Shown piece after piece: positions 25,090 through 35,448 of a DNA stretch of 64,000 bases. This DNA comes from Lolium rigidum (lineage: Eukaryota; Streptophyta; Magnoliopsida; Poales; Poaceae): contig NC_061510.1 of the NCBI RefSeq assembly GCF_022539505.1, forward strand, positions 392,690,249 through 392,754,248, read 5' to 3'. The first letter of the stretch is position 1, and the number at the start of each line of letters is the position of its first letter. A program made the position numbers and the translations under genes. Below the pieces are notes generated by a model. It was not told the DNA's origin. It saw nothing but the letters and a program-made list of their open reading frames with translations, and did not search any database.

Positions 25090-27848
25090 CGCTTCGTTTA
25101 CAAGCACCCAAGAGCAATCACCCAAAAACTCTCACTTCATCGAATATCCCTAGAGAACTCAAACCGACGCACCTTATGCCATGGCAAGAACACAAGTGTT
25201 CAAATCCTTCGCTCCCAAATGTTAACAAAGTTACAAAAACTTACAGAGGGCGTCACTAAGAGAATGTTTTGATTGGTGGAGTAGTAGACCTAGATATCCT
25301 CTCTTTTTTCTCTCAAAATGATTATAAAATTATGGGAGGAATTAGGAGATAGGAAAAGATCTTCAAGGTCAATAATGAAGGAGGGAAACTGAGATGAACT
25401 ATAGCCCATGAGGAAGACATAAGGGGCTTAAATAGGTCCTCACGAAATCTTGTTGTTATGTGCAGATTCGTGCACGAATGATACTACCGCTAGGGAAAGC
25501 GGTAGTACGGATCCGGGTGTTAGTCCTTGTCAACGCGTGCGGCTACCGGTACAAGTACTGGTCGAGATACCACGACGTTTTATGCGAGTTTCGTGTCCCC
25601 GACAGTACATGAGCGGTACCAAGCTCGGTACTTCCGCGATCTTGTGAGACCACTAAGTGGAACAATGGCTGGTACTACCACGAGCCATGTAGAACATGTC
25701 CCAGTGGTACTTACGGACCAGGTACCGCCCAGGGTACAAAACCAACTTGACCATCGGGACAGAACCGGAGTTGTATCGTGGACGGTACTATTGCTCCTAG
25801 AGGAGCAGTGATAGTACCACAGTAGCGGTTCCAATATCTGGGTACGAGATGGATGGGTAGAGGTAGTACCTCCTCCGTGGAGACAATGGTACTACTGGTG
25901 ACCGAACCGGTACTACCATCCATAGCAAAACTGCAGAAACATAAATGTAATGTCTTGATATAGGAAATCAAATTTAGGTGAAACCAATTTTGTTGGAAAG
26001 AGGACGAGAAACCTGAAAGTGCATGGAGCCCCCATGTGTAGTTTTGGTAATTAATGACAATTCCTGTGGAGTAATGTTTGAAGTGAGTTATATACATGTG
26101 TAGGAGTTGTCCATAGGAAATTCTTGAACCATATGGTGGCTTCAAGGTTGCAATAAGAAGAAATTGATGAAGAATATCAAGTGACAAGTATGTATTAAGA
26201 ATAAGTTTGAGTGAGCTCTCATGTGTATGTTCAAGACATCAACAAGATAAAGAAAGAAGAAATGGTGTGCAAGTTCAAGATGAGCCCTCTCGAAGAGATA
26301 ATAAGCTTGAAGCTTTTCATCCATATGGTGATCATGGATATGTGAAGATGCGCCGAAGAAGCTTCCCCATAGAGGAGTATTGTGGGAGCAATCTGCAAGA
26401 CTTCATCAAGCAAGTACAATCAATAAAAGGTGTTCTATCTGGTTGCAGTCAAAATCTTCATCATCAAACTCAAGTGGAATGCACAAGGTTAAGGTTTTTC
26501 TTGATAGGGTTTCTTTCTTACCGGTCTCGTGGTTTAGTTGGAGAACGATTGACAGGATAGTTGCCGTACTATCAAGAGGGCTCCCGAGTGAGTAACTCGA
26601 TCGTATCGTTCGGAAAGAGCTCAAAACTTTGCATCCTTGCATCATCTTTCTTGGTTGTTATTTGGATCTTATCCATGTGGTGTTTTAGAGCTTGTGGTTA
26701 TTTTCATGACAAGCTCTAGTTCATCGAGAACGGATTTCCCATGTTTTACTAGTTGCATTTTCGATATTGGATTTTTTTCTCGGTTTCTCGTTTTGAGAGG
26801 TTTCACTCTAAAATTCATATAAAATAGTCCCCTACTTGTTTTCATATATTCAACAAAATTGGTGAGGGTAGCTCTTGTCGCCCTCTTTCCAATAAAATTG
26901 GTTTTGTCTCGATTGGAGTTCCCAAACTCTAGAGATTGAGGTTCTAAGTTTGCATTCTATTTGGTTTAAAAGAAAATTAAAACATGTTGGCTGCCTATGA
27001 GCTGGCCGACATTACCGCCCTTGTCGGGCCGGCTCTACCACCCAACCCATGCCGGCACTTCCAGCTCCCGCGCACGGTACTGCCGGGCATCTTAGGCCAG
27101 CGATACCGGGCCACCCAACCCGGAACTACTGGGCCGCCCAGCTCCTTGTGCTCCCCCCCCGCTCCAGGCCGCCTCCCACTCCCGCCCGCTCGTCACTCTC
27201 CCGCCTAGCCCCAATCCCCTGCGCGTTCGGTGCTCTCTCGCGCGCCTGCCTTGCTGTTGTTGTTGTTTGTCATGCAGGGGGTAGTACCGCCTTAGATCGC
27301 TGGTACTATGGGCCCATGCTGGATATGGCTAGTCCAACAGGCAGAAAAACTGTGTGCATATTTAACGCCTCTCTTCTCTCTCTAATGCATTAATTCTTCT
27401 TTCTCCCCAAGCTCTCGTCCACTATTGACATTTGAGAACTTCCTCTCCCTCAAATCTCTCCATGATTCTTGCTCATATTTGAGGAAAAGATAGAGGAGAT
27501 CTAGATCTCTGTTTCCACCAATCAAATTCCCCTCTTTATGAGGGAATCCCTAGATCTAGTTCTTGGAGAGAAATTTGGTTCCTCTTCCTAATTTGTTCTT
27601 CCTCTCTTATTCCCCCAATATCCTTTGTAGCTTTGTTGGAATTTGAGCGAGAAGGATTTGAGCACCTTTGTGGTGTTATAGACATGGCATTTGGTGCATT
27701 GATTTGAGTTCTCCGCGGTGATACGTGGATGTGATAGTTTGTGAGATTTTCCTTCGGCATATGATGAAAGGCATGCAAGGATTTGAGCTCTCTCTGAAGG
27801 ATACGATCAATTTTATCATTCGAGAGCCTTCTTGATAGTACGGCCAAC
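25090..27848. mobile_element. Unclassified repeat with inverted arms
   Basis: Two inverted pairs are visible. About 25110-25330 (plus) matches 27740-27510 (minus) around 'gagaactcaaa', 'tgccatg' and 'ctcaaatcctt'. 26560-26646 (plus) matches 27847-27759 (minus) around 'ccgtactatcaaga' and 'gatcgtatc'. Between them are many GGTAGTACC/GGTACTACC-type motifs (25490-25920 and 27285-27310). A start TGAAAGTGCATGGAGCCCCC lies at 26014, a sequence that recurs in Triticeae genomes. There is no transposase or reverse transcriptase, so the class is left open. Confidence 0.5.
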
Positions 27849-28062
27849 TATTCTAAAATCTGGTCTCCCAACAACAACAAGTGACCGGTAAAAGAGAAAG
27901 TCTATTCGTGTCCTCGGGTCCTTAGTTGTGCTCAGTTTTCCCCAACCGCTTAGTTCTTCCTCAGTTTTGCCAAAGCCCTTGTCTGAAACCCTCACAAGTG
28001 CTGGAACGGCCAGTTGCTCGACGGGTCAACAACTTTGACCGTTATCTGCTGACTAGTGGGGC

Positions 28063-29254
28063 CACGTAGAGCCCGCCAAAGACACGTCAGACCATCCATC
28101 TTTTTTTGACCGTAAGCATCGCCGTATCCCTGACCAAAACGCGGACGAGTGGGGATTTGGCATATCGAATGATAAGTGGGGCCATGATGTTGATACAAGG
28201 GGCAATACACGTGTAGGATTAGATTTTTTAAACAGAGCTCTACAGTGATGGCACGGAGGAGGTGGCCTGCGGGGTGCCGAGATGAGATCGACGTCCACGA
28301 AGAACTGCATGAGGCGAGACCAGACATATTAGATAGATATGAACTAGATGCGTTTAACCATGCAAAGAAGAGAAGAAATGGTCAAGGAAATCGACGACTA
28401 CCTCAACACTTTGACTAACGGTGTCGGACACGAACGCGAGCAATGTAGAGAAAACTACTGTCTCTCCTTTCTGGCGTGTATAGATGGGTGCTAGGGAAGT
28501 GTGGTGGCGAAGGGAAAGATCTCGCGGTGGTCTGTGGCGTCCAGCATAGCGGGGCGGCGTGGCCGTGCCCACAGCGGCATGCATGTTCGGCATTGGCATC
28601 AGCATGTACGTTCGGCATTGGCCTCGGCGGTATCTCTGGTGTGTCAGTGATCGAATGAGGGGACGGGATTGAGGGTGCATCCCGATGGTGACCTAGCAGT
28701 GACGGCAAACATAGCCGTTCTGACCATGCCGATATCGGCATCGACATCGTTCGGAGGCTGTGGTGCTCGAATCAAGGTGGGATTTGTTTCTTGTACGCCA
28801 AAATGAATTTGAAATAAGTTTCCTGTTGAAGGTTAGGTAAAATACGAAAGTTTGTAACTAAAAATTTTACTGGCACTATCGTGAGGTTCTTTTTGATAGA
28901 GATATACGGTTCAACAATTTTTTTGACACTTTTTAGATATTCCTTGTTGTTACAGGTATGGCATCATGTATGCCAAACTTGGGGTCATTTGGAGATGTTC
29001 GAAAAATCACTTTGCTTAAGCGCATGTCGTGTGGTCTCACTGAAACCAGCTTTTGTAACAGGTTAGGTTTTTTCGACCTTCTCTAAATGACCTCAAAAAT
29101 CATACAGATGATCTTCTATACAGATGGAAATCCCACAAATATGTATATCTCATGTTTATAGCAAAATTATACCACTTTAGGGACGTTCAAATAACCAAAA
29201 ATATATCCCAAACTATATTCCCTAAAATAAAACAGAAAACCAAAACTGATCATG
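28063..29254. other. Interior of the Mutator-like element, no gene seen
   Basis: 28063-28800 is moderately GC-rich with small overlapping frames on the minus strand and no domain. 28800-29250 is AT-rich. A partial copy of the tandem unit described at 29628 lies at about 29135-29240. Confidence 0.4.
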
Positions 29255-29616
29255 GGTGCATATGCACCTGGTATGTATAAAACATATTTCAAAAAGTAAA
29301 AAAAATTAGGAAAAAAATTTAGCATGTAGAGGGACATGTTCTATGTGTACACATAAAGTTTCATGTAAAACCAACAATTTTTGTACCATGTGTAAAAAAG
29401 ACAAATAATGCCTCGAGAAATAGACTATTTTAACACCAAAAATTTGTCTTTTTAGTACAGGGCACAAAACATATCGGTTTTTGCTGAAACAACTTTGTGA
29501 ACATGTAACATGTCAAGGTATACACGAGGCATTTTTGTTTTTTTTTTAACATTTGGAAATATGTTTAATATGCATTTCAAATAAAGGGTGCATATGCACC
29601 CGGGTGCAGAAACACC
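29255..29616. mobile_element. MITE-like insertion with GGTGCATATGCACC ends
   Basis: About 360 bp bounded by 'gggtgcatatgcacctgg' (29265) and 'gggtgcatatgcacccggg' (29586). Beside them, on the inner sides, are 'aaaacatatttcaaa' and 'ggaaatatgtttaat'. Each end is itself a palindrome. It interrupts the sequence homologous to the tandem repeat on either side. The superfamily is unknown. Confidence 0.45.
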
Positions 29617-29627
29617 ATGTCCAAAAT

Positions 29628-30245
29628 AAAAAGGAATGCTAAAGAAAGTTCATAATTGGTAGCGGGGTGATAAATAATCCATTCACCGAAATCCCCCAAA
29701 TATGCCAAATATGTATGTCTCATGTTTCTACCAAAATTATACCACTTTTGGGCCATTTCAAATTACCAAAACTATATTCCCTAAAAGAAAAGGAATGCTA
29801 AAGATAGTTGATAATTGTTAGAGGGGTGATAAATAATCCATTCACCGAAATCCCTCAAATATGTATGCATCATGTTTATACCAAAATTATACCACTTTTG
29901 GGCCGTTTCAAATTACCAAAACTATATCCCAAACTATATTCCCTAAAAGAAAAGGAATGTTAAAGAGAGGGTTGATAATTGTTAGAGGGGTGATAAATAC
30001 TCCATTCACCGAAATCTCTCAAATATGTATGGCTCATGTTTATACCAAAATAATACCACTTTCGGCCCGTTCAAATTACCAAACTTATATCCCAAACAAT
30101 ATTTCCTAAAAGAAAAGAAATGCTAAAGAGAGTTGATAATTGTTAGAGTGGTGACAAATAATGCATTCACGGAAATCCGCAAATATGTATGTCTCTTTTT
30201 TACACCAAAATTATACCACTTTTTAGTTTAACATTTTTAGATCGT
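29628..30245 (+). repeat. Tandem array, about 163-bp unit, four copies
   Basis: Units start near 29628, 29791, 29951 and 30115. Each contains 'aggaatgctaaag', 'ttgataattgttagaggggt', 'ataaataatccattcaccga', 'accaaaattataccactttt' and 'caaattaccaaa'. The last unit is truncated. Copies differ by a few substitutions and a 12-bp 'atcccaaactat' insertion. Confidence 0.9.
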
Positions 30246-30327
30246 GGAAAATAATGCATAAATAGAGGGAATATAGTTACATGGCAAACTCGTTATTGCA
30301 CATAAATAGAGGGGTGGCATTATCCAC

Positions 30328-30415
30328 CAACAGAGAGAGAGAGAGAGGTGGCCACGAAGAGAGAGAGAGAGAGAGGGAGAGAGAGAGAGAGAGGTGGCCA
30401 CGAAGAGACGGAGAG
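30328..30415 (+). repeat. GA microsatellite with embedded duplicate
   Basis: Runs of GAGAGA are interrupted by two copies of 'gaggtggccacgaagaga' (about 30345-30362 and 30391-30408). This suggests slippage or a short tandem duplication. Confidence 0.85.
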
Positions 30416-31293
30416 GGGTATACTGCCCGCTAGATCAGTGGATCAACGGTTGGTGGAGTCGATCCGTGTAACAACGGCTCAACCAATCATGATAAGTTTG
30501 GGCTTCTGTGAGTATTTGTGACAGTACTTGAGAGCAAAACTGAGTAGTACTAAGAAATCAAGGGCACGTAAATAGTAAATAGACTAAGTGATTCAAACAA
30601 AAGAATTACAAAATGAAAAATGCGGGTTTTGTACAATATAATTCATATTGGGCTACATCAAATTATTTGCAATTCAAATATGCATGAGTGTGACAATTAT
30701 GGCCTCATTTAGACAAACTATGTTTTGGGGAAGATGTTTTGCAAAGGGGTTTGAGTGGAAAACCATGCATCTTCATAGCTACTAGTGATTCTGAGAAGTG
30801 GTAATTTGTGGTAAAACTTGATTTATCTATGTTTGTTAAGGTTTGCTAGGTGGCAGGTTGTGTAGGAAGACTCCATGAGTAGGTGCCACTATGTTTTTTT
30901 TTTTGGATTTTTTGCGCATGAAATGACTCAATTAGCTATGTTAATCTTATTTGTTGACTCTCTGTTTACCAGCTACTTGAGGGTAAAACTGAGTATATTG
31001 CACTTGCCAGTCTAAGTACTCGAGGGGAAAACTGAGTACAAATAAAATTTCCGTATAAGGCCCGAGGTTATAACTGAGTACACCAAACGTCCTAGGGTTA
31101 GCCTCGTGTCGCGGTGCACGCTGCAGCCGTGCATAACGGACGCGTGTTGCGGTACACGCCACCTTCGTCTTTATAGAGCCCCTCTTTCTCTCCCCCGACA
31201 CTCGCCCACTCTCTCATTCTCACTGCAACCGCCTCTTCTATCCCATCATCTTCTCCACAACCGAAGAAAAAACCCCGAGGAAAACCGCCGGCG
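30416..31293 (+). promoter_or_regulatory. Upstream region of the captured zf-XS gene
   Basis: About 880 bp without a gene. It holds direct echoes of the right inverted arm ('gagcaaaactgagtagtactaag' type at 30525-30590, 'aggggaaaactgagtac' at about 31022). Just before the putative start codon are a CTTTATAGAGCC box (about 31169) and a CT-rich stretch at 31182-31250 that could act as a TATA region and leader. Confidence 0.4.
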
Positions 31294-31321
31294 ATGGAGA
31301 AGAATGAGATGCCCATTGTCG

Positions 31322-31560
31322 ACGCTTCCGACGTAGCCGTCGCCGCATCAACCACCGGCGCATCGGCCGCAGCACCCATCCAGGCCCCGTAGCTGCTTCC
31401 AACGTAGCCGCCAGCGCATCGGCCGCCGCCCCCGTCCAGGCCCCGTCGCTGCTTCCAACGTAGCCGCTGGCGCATCGACCGCCGCCCCCGTCCAGGCCCC
31501 CGTCGCTGCTTCCAACGTAGCCGCCGGTGCATCGGCCGCTGCCCCCGTCCAGGCCCCCTT
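31322..31560 (+). repeat. 57-bp coding minisatellite, four copies
   Basis: Successive units encode approximately VAASNVAAGASAAAPVQAP. Units are near 31322, 31388, 31445 and 31503, with one-base losses at the junctions 'ggccccgtag' and 'ggccccgtcg' that break the frame. Confidence 0.85.
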
Positions 31561-31669
31561 CGCTTGGGAACCGCACGAACCAGTGCCGTAAGTTGCGCTG
31601 GAGAACCCCTACGACACCAGCATCGTCGACGACGAGCCGGAGGTAACCCTTTGTTCCCTTGTTCTTATC

Positions 31670-31850
31670 TCATTTCAATCCTTTTGTGTTAGATCTAGCG
31701 TTATTAGGGTTCGTATGTTCCTAGTTCAATCCTTTTGTGTTAGATCTTGCGTTATTAGGGTTCGTCTATTCCTAGTTTAATCCTTTTGTGTTAGATCTTG
31801 CATTATTAGGGTTCGTCTGTTCCTAATTCTAGATCTTGCATTATTAGTGT
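31670..31850 (+). repeat. 52-bp tandem repeat in the intron
   Basis: Three full copies and one partial copy of 'tcctttttgtgttagatct', 'gcgttattagggttcgt', 'tgttcctagtt' follow directly after the GTAACC donor. Confidence 0.85.
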
Positions 31851-32532
31851 TTGTGATTTGCTTCTGTTTAAGATTCGGTTAACTTATCTGAGTAATCAAT
31901 CCCATCCGGTTAATTTGTGCCGATGATGATGAATATTTGGGCACAAATTGAATCAGGGTTTGGTCAGTGAACAATTGGTGTGTACAAATTTGTTGTGCAT
32001 GATCTTTGGTCCACTGACTTAAATCCTAGATATAAGTGTGTCCAATGTAACTGATGCTACCTGTTTTTTTCGTGCCCATATTATCATGCATGATCTTTTG
32101 TTCACTCTCTGTTCCATCATCGTTCAATTGACTCCGTGTTTTTTGCACGATCTTTGGTGCTACGTGGCAGGTGCAGAGCAGCGACATCGACAGCAACGAC
32201 GAGTCCTTCCACACCAAGACTCGTCACGTACTCAGGAGGCTGCAGTCCGGGCATTACGATGGCCACTTTGCTCGAGGCGTTTACAGGTGCCCCTTCTGCA
32301 ACAGGAAACTCCGCGCCACCAACTTCAACTGCCTGGTGAACCATGCTGAATCCATTGGCAGATGCGGCCTAGAGTTGGAATGACCATGAACGTGCATGCG
32401 TTCATGGCCCAACACAAAGCACTTGGGATTCACCTGCGCAGCCTCCAAGCGAGTCACATGCGCTACCTGGAGGCGTTGAACGTGCCTACTGCACTCTCTG
32501 TATGTGACTGCTCTTTCTGTAGAGCAGCTTAA

Positions 32533-33009
32533 ATTCATGTAAAATGTAGCTTATGTTGGATCTATCGGTAGTACTATTGGATCTATCGTGAATATATCTA
32601 TGCTATGTTGGCTGTTGTATGCAGCTTATCCTATATTTTCTCTGGATTTGTGCCGTAGATTTCCTACCAGATTGGGTAAAAACGAAGGCATAAAGAAATG
32701 AATGTCATTGAAAAACAGAAGAGAAGCTGCTTTAGATTTGTTACCAATTTGGCAATCAAGAATGAATGAGATGAGTGAGAGAGAGGAAAAATGTGCATTG
32801 AAAACTGCTAATCTGGGCGAAAGAGACAGAAACCACTCGTGCCCATGTCCCGGACCCACACGGCTCCACACGCTACGGCCCCACACGCTACGGCCCCCGC
32901 TCCGCTCGTATGACCAAACACGATTTTGTCTTGTTCCACGCGGTCCCTTTCTACCAGCCCCACACGACGCGGCCCCACTCATCAGCACGGAACGGTCAAC
33001 TGAACGGGA
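32533..33009 (-). other. 3' flank inside the Mutator-like element
   Basis: No gene recognised. It includes a small direct repeat ('ggatctatcg' at about 32560 and 32580) and a duplicated 'ccacacgctacggcccc' (about 32875-32898). It then merges into the right inverted arm. Confidence 0.4.
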
Positions 33010-33151
33010 TTCCTCCCGTCCGAGCTCTTTCCGAGGGTTTCAGACAAGGTCTTGGGGAAAACTGAGGAAAAACTAAGGAGCTGGGGAAAACTGAGTACAA
33101 CTAAGGACCCGAGGGCACGAAAATAGAAATCCCAAAAAACAAACCTTGATC

Positions 33152-33251
33152 NNNNNNNNNNNNNNNNNNNNNNNNNNNNNNNNNNNNNNNNNNNNNNNNN
33201 NNNNNNNNNNNNNNNNNNNNNNNNNNNNNNNNNNNNNNNNNNNNNNNNNNN
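33152..33251. other. Assembly gap (100 N)
   Basis: Exactly 100 N. The sequence after it (33252-33466) is the reverse complement of 3208-3422, next to the other gap. Confidence 1.
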
Positions 33252-35448
33252 TATGCATGAGGCTTGCAACTTATAAGATATAATTTACATGATGCATATG
33301 CTTTATTACTACCGTTGACAAAATTGTTTCATGTTTTCAAAATCAAAGCTCTAGCACAAATATAGCAATCGATGCTTTTCCTCTATGAGGACCATTCTTT
33401 TACTTTCAATGTTGAGTCGGTTCACCTATTTCTCTCCACCTCAAGAAGCAAACACTTGTGTGAACTGTGCATTGATTCCTACATATTCGCTTATTGCACT
33501 TATTATATTACTCTATGTTGACAATATCCATGAGATATACATGTTACAAGTTGAAAGCAACCGCTGAAACTTAATCTTCTTTTGTGTTGCTTCAATACCT
33601 TTACTTTGAATTATTGCTTTATGAGTTAACTCTTATGCAAAACTTATTGATGCTTGTCTTGAAGTGCTATTCATGAAAAGTCTTTGCTTTATGATTCACT
33701 TGTTTACTCATGTCATCACCATTGTTTTGATCGCTGCATTCTCTACATATGCTTTACAAATAGTATGATCAAGTTTATGATGGCATGTCACTCCGAAATT
33801 ATCTTTGTTATCGTTTTACCCGCTCGGGACGAGCGGAACTAAGCTTAGGGATGCTGATACGTCTCCAACGTATCGATAATTTCTTGTGTTCCATGCCACA
33901 TTATTGATGTTATCTACATGTTTTATGCACACTTTATATCATATTCGTGCATTTTACGGAACTAACCTATTAACAAGATGCCGAAGTGCCGGTTCTTTGT
34001 TTTCTAGCTGTTTTTGGTTTCAGAAATCCTAGTAAAGAAATATTCTCGGAATTGGACGAAATAAAAGCCCGGAGGCCTATTTTCTCACGAAGCTTCCGGA
34101 AGACCGAAGACGAGACGAAGAGGGGCCACGGGGAGCCAAACCCTAGGGCGGCGCGGCCCCCCTTGGCCGCGCGGCCCTGTGGTGTGGGCCCCCGTGCCGC
34201 CTCTCGACCTGCCCTTCCGCCTACAAATAGCCTCCGTGACGAAACCCCCGGTGCCGAGAGCCACGATACGGAAAACATTGCGAGACGCCGTCGCCGCCGA
34301 TCCCATCTCGGGGGATCCAGGAGATCGCCTCCGGCACCCTGCCGGAGAGGGGATTCATCTCCCGGAGGACTCTACGCCGCCATGGTCGCCTCCGGTGTGA
34401 TGTGTGAGTAGTCTACCCCTGGACTATGGGTCCATAGCAGTAGCTAGATGGTTGTCTTCTCCCCATTGTGCTATCATTGTCGGATCTTGTGAGCTGCCTA
34501 TCATGATCAAGATCATCTATATGTAATTCTATATGTTGCGTTTGTTGGGATCCGATGAATAGAGAATACTTGTTATGTTGATTATCAAAGTTATACATGT
34601 GTTGTTTATGATCTTGCATGCTCTCCGTTTCTAGTAGAGGCTATGGCCAAGTTTTTACTTTTAACTCCAAGAGGGAGTACTTATGCTCGATAGTGGGTTC
34701 ATGCCGCATTGACACACAGGACGATGACGAGAAAGTTCTAAGGTTGTGTTGTCTTGTTGCCACTAGGGATAAAACATTGATGCTATGTCTAAGGATGTAG
34801 TTGTTGATTACATTACGCACCATACTTAATGCAATTGTCACGTTGCTTGCAACTTAATACTGGAGGGGTTCGGATGATAACTCTGAAGGTGGACTTTTTA
34901 GGCATAGATGCGGTTGGATGGCGGTCTATGTACTTTGTCGTAATGCCCAATTAAATCTCACTATACTCATCATGATATGTATGTGCATTGTCATGCTCTC
35001 TTTATTTGTCAATTGCCCAAGCTGTAATTTGTTCACCCAACATGCTGTTCGTCTTATGGGAGAGACACCTCTAGTGAACTGTGGACCCCGGTCCAATTCT
35101 CTTTATCGAAATACAATCTACTGCAATACTTGTTCTACTTGTTTTCTCGCAAACAATCATCTTCCACACAATACGGTTAATCCTTTGTTACAGCAAGCCG
35201 GTGAGATTGACAACCTCATCTGTTTCGTTGGGGCAAAGTAGTTTGGTTGTGTTGTGCAGGTTCCACGTTGGCGCCGGAATCCCTGGTGTTGCGCCGCACT
35301 ACATCCCGCCGCCATCAACCTTCAACGTGCTTCTTGGCTCCTCCTGGTTCGATAAACCTTGGTTTCTTTCTGAGGGAAAACTTGCTGCTGTGCGCATCAT
35401 ACCTTCCTCTTGGGGTTGCCCAACGAACGTGTGAAATACACGCCATCA
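33252..35448 (+). mobile_element. Sabrina-like Gypsy element, 3' part
   Basis: This is the 3' internal region (33252-33854) and 3' LTR of the same family as 3208-9394, now on the plus strand. A degenerate polypurine tract CTAAGCTTAGGGATGC abuts the LTR at 33855. The element ends inside the Gypsy polyprotein exactly where the left copy begins. Both LTRs are 1594 bp, and the flanks CTGAC and CCGAC form a near-perfect target-site duplication. I read the two parts as one element separated by an inverted contig. Confidence 0.9.
33855..35448 (+). repeat. 3' LTR of the Sabrina-like element
   Basis: A 1594-bp LTR from TGATACGTCTCCAACGTATC to CACGCCATCA. It matches the minus-strand LTR at 7801-9394 along its whole length, with scattered substitutions that point to an insertion that is not very recent. 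Confidence 0.93.

Larger units (their letters stand above)
31294..32532 (+). pseudogene. Broken gene with zf-XS-type zinc finger
   Basis: The first exon starts ATG at 31294 (MEKNEMPIVDASDVAVAAST) and runs into a repeated Ala/Pro-rich segment, where a one-base loss creates a stop (TAG near 31390). A later exon part ends at a GTAACC donor (31643). After a 528-bp intron, the exon from 32171 encodes a finger with VYRCPFCNRKL and NCLVNHAES, resembling the zf-XS domain of plant SGS3/FDM RNA-silencing proteins. A second frameshift near 32383 separates it from VHAFMAQHKALGIHLRS and ALSVCDCSFC before the stop. XS-domain proteins act in RNA-directed DNA methylation, but this fragment has neither the XS nor XH domain. 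It sits inside a Mutator-like element and is probably a captured, decayed gene. Confidence 0.6.
27897..33135. mobile_element. Mutator-like element (Pack-MULE candidate)
   Basis: Long terminal inverted repeats of about 100-170 bp bound this 5.2-kb segment. The left arm (27897-28062) reads cctcgggtccttagttgtgc, then ctcagttttcccc and cttgtctgaaaccctc. The right arm (32960-33135) gives the same blocks on the minus strand. Long, well conserved inverted arms without transposase fit non-autonomous Mutator-like elements. It carries a broken zf-XS gene (31294-32532), a tandem array and a GA microsatellite. A flanking 9-bp duplication could not be confirmed; the left extremity looks worn. Copies of the arm motif also occur near 30525-30590 and 30970-31080, so two elements may be merged here. 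Confidence 0.65.

Noticed and set aside
29628..30245. CRISPR-like array
   Set aside because: The units are long, contiguous tandem repeats without unique spacers, in a plant genome.
3208..35448. A genuine inverted pair of Sabrina-like elements
   Set aside because: The two parts complement each other rather than duplicate: one lacks the 3' end, the other the 5' end, and their flanks form one target duplication. A contig inversion explains this better.
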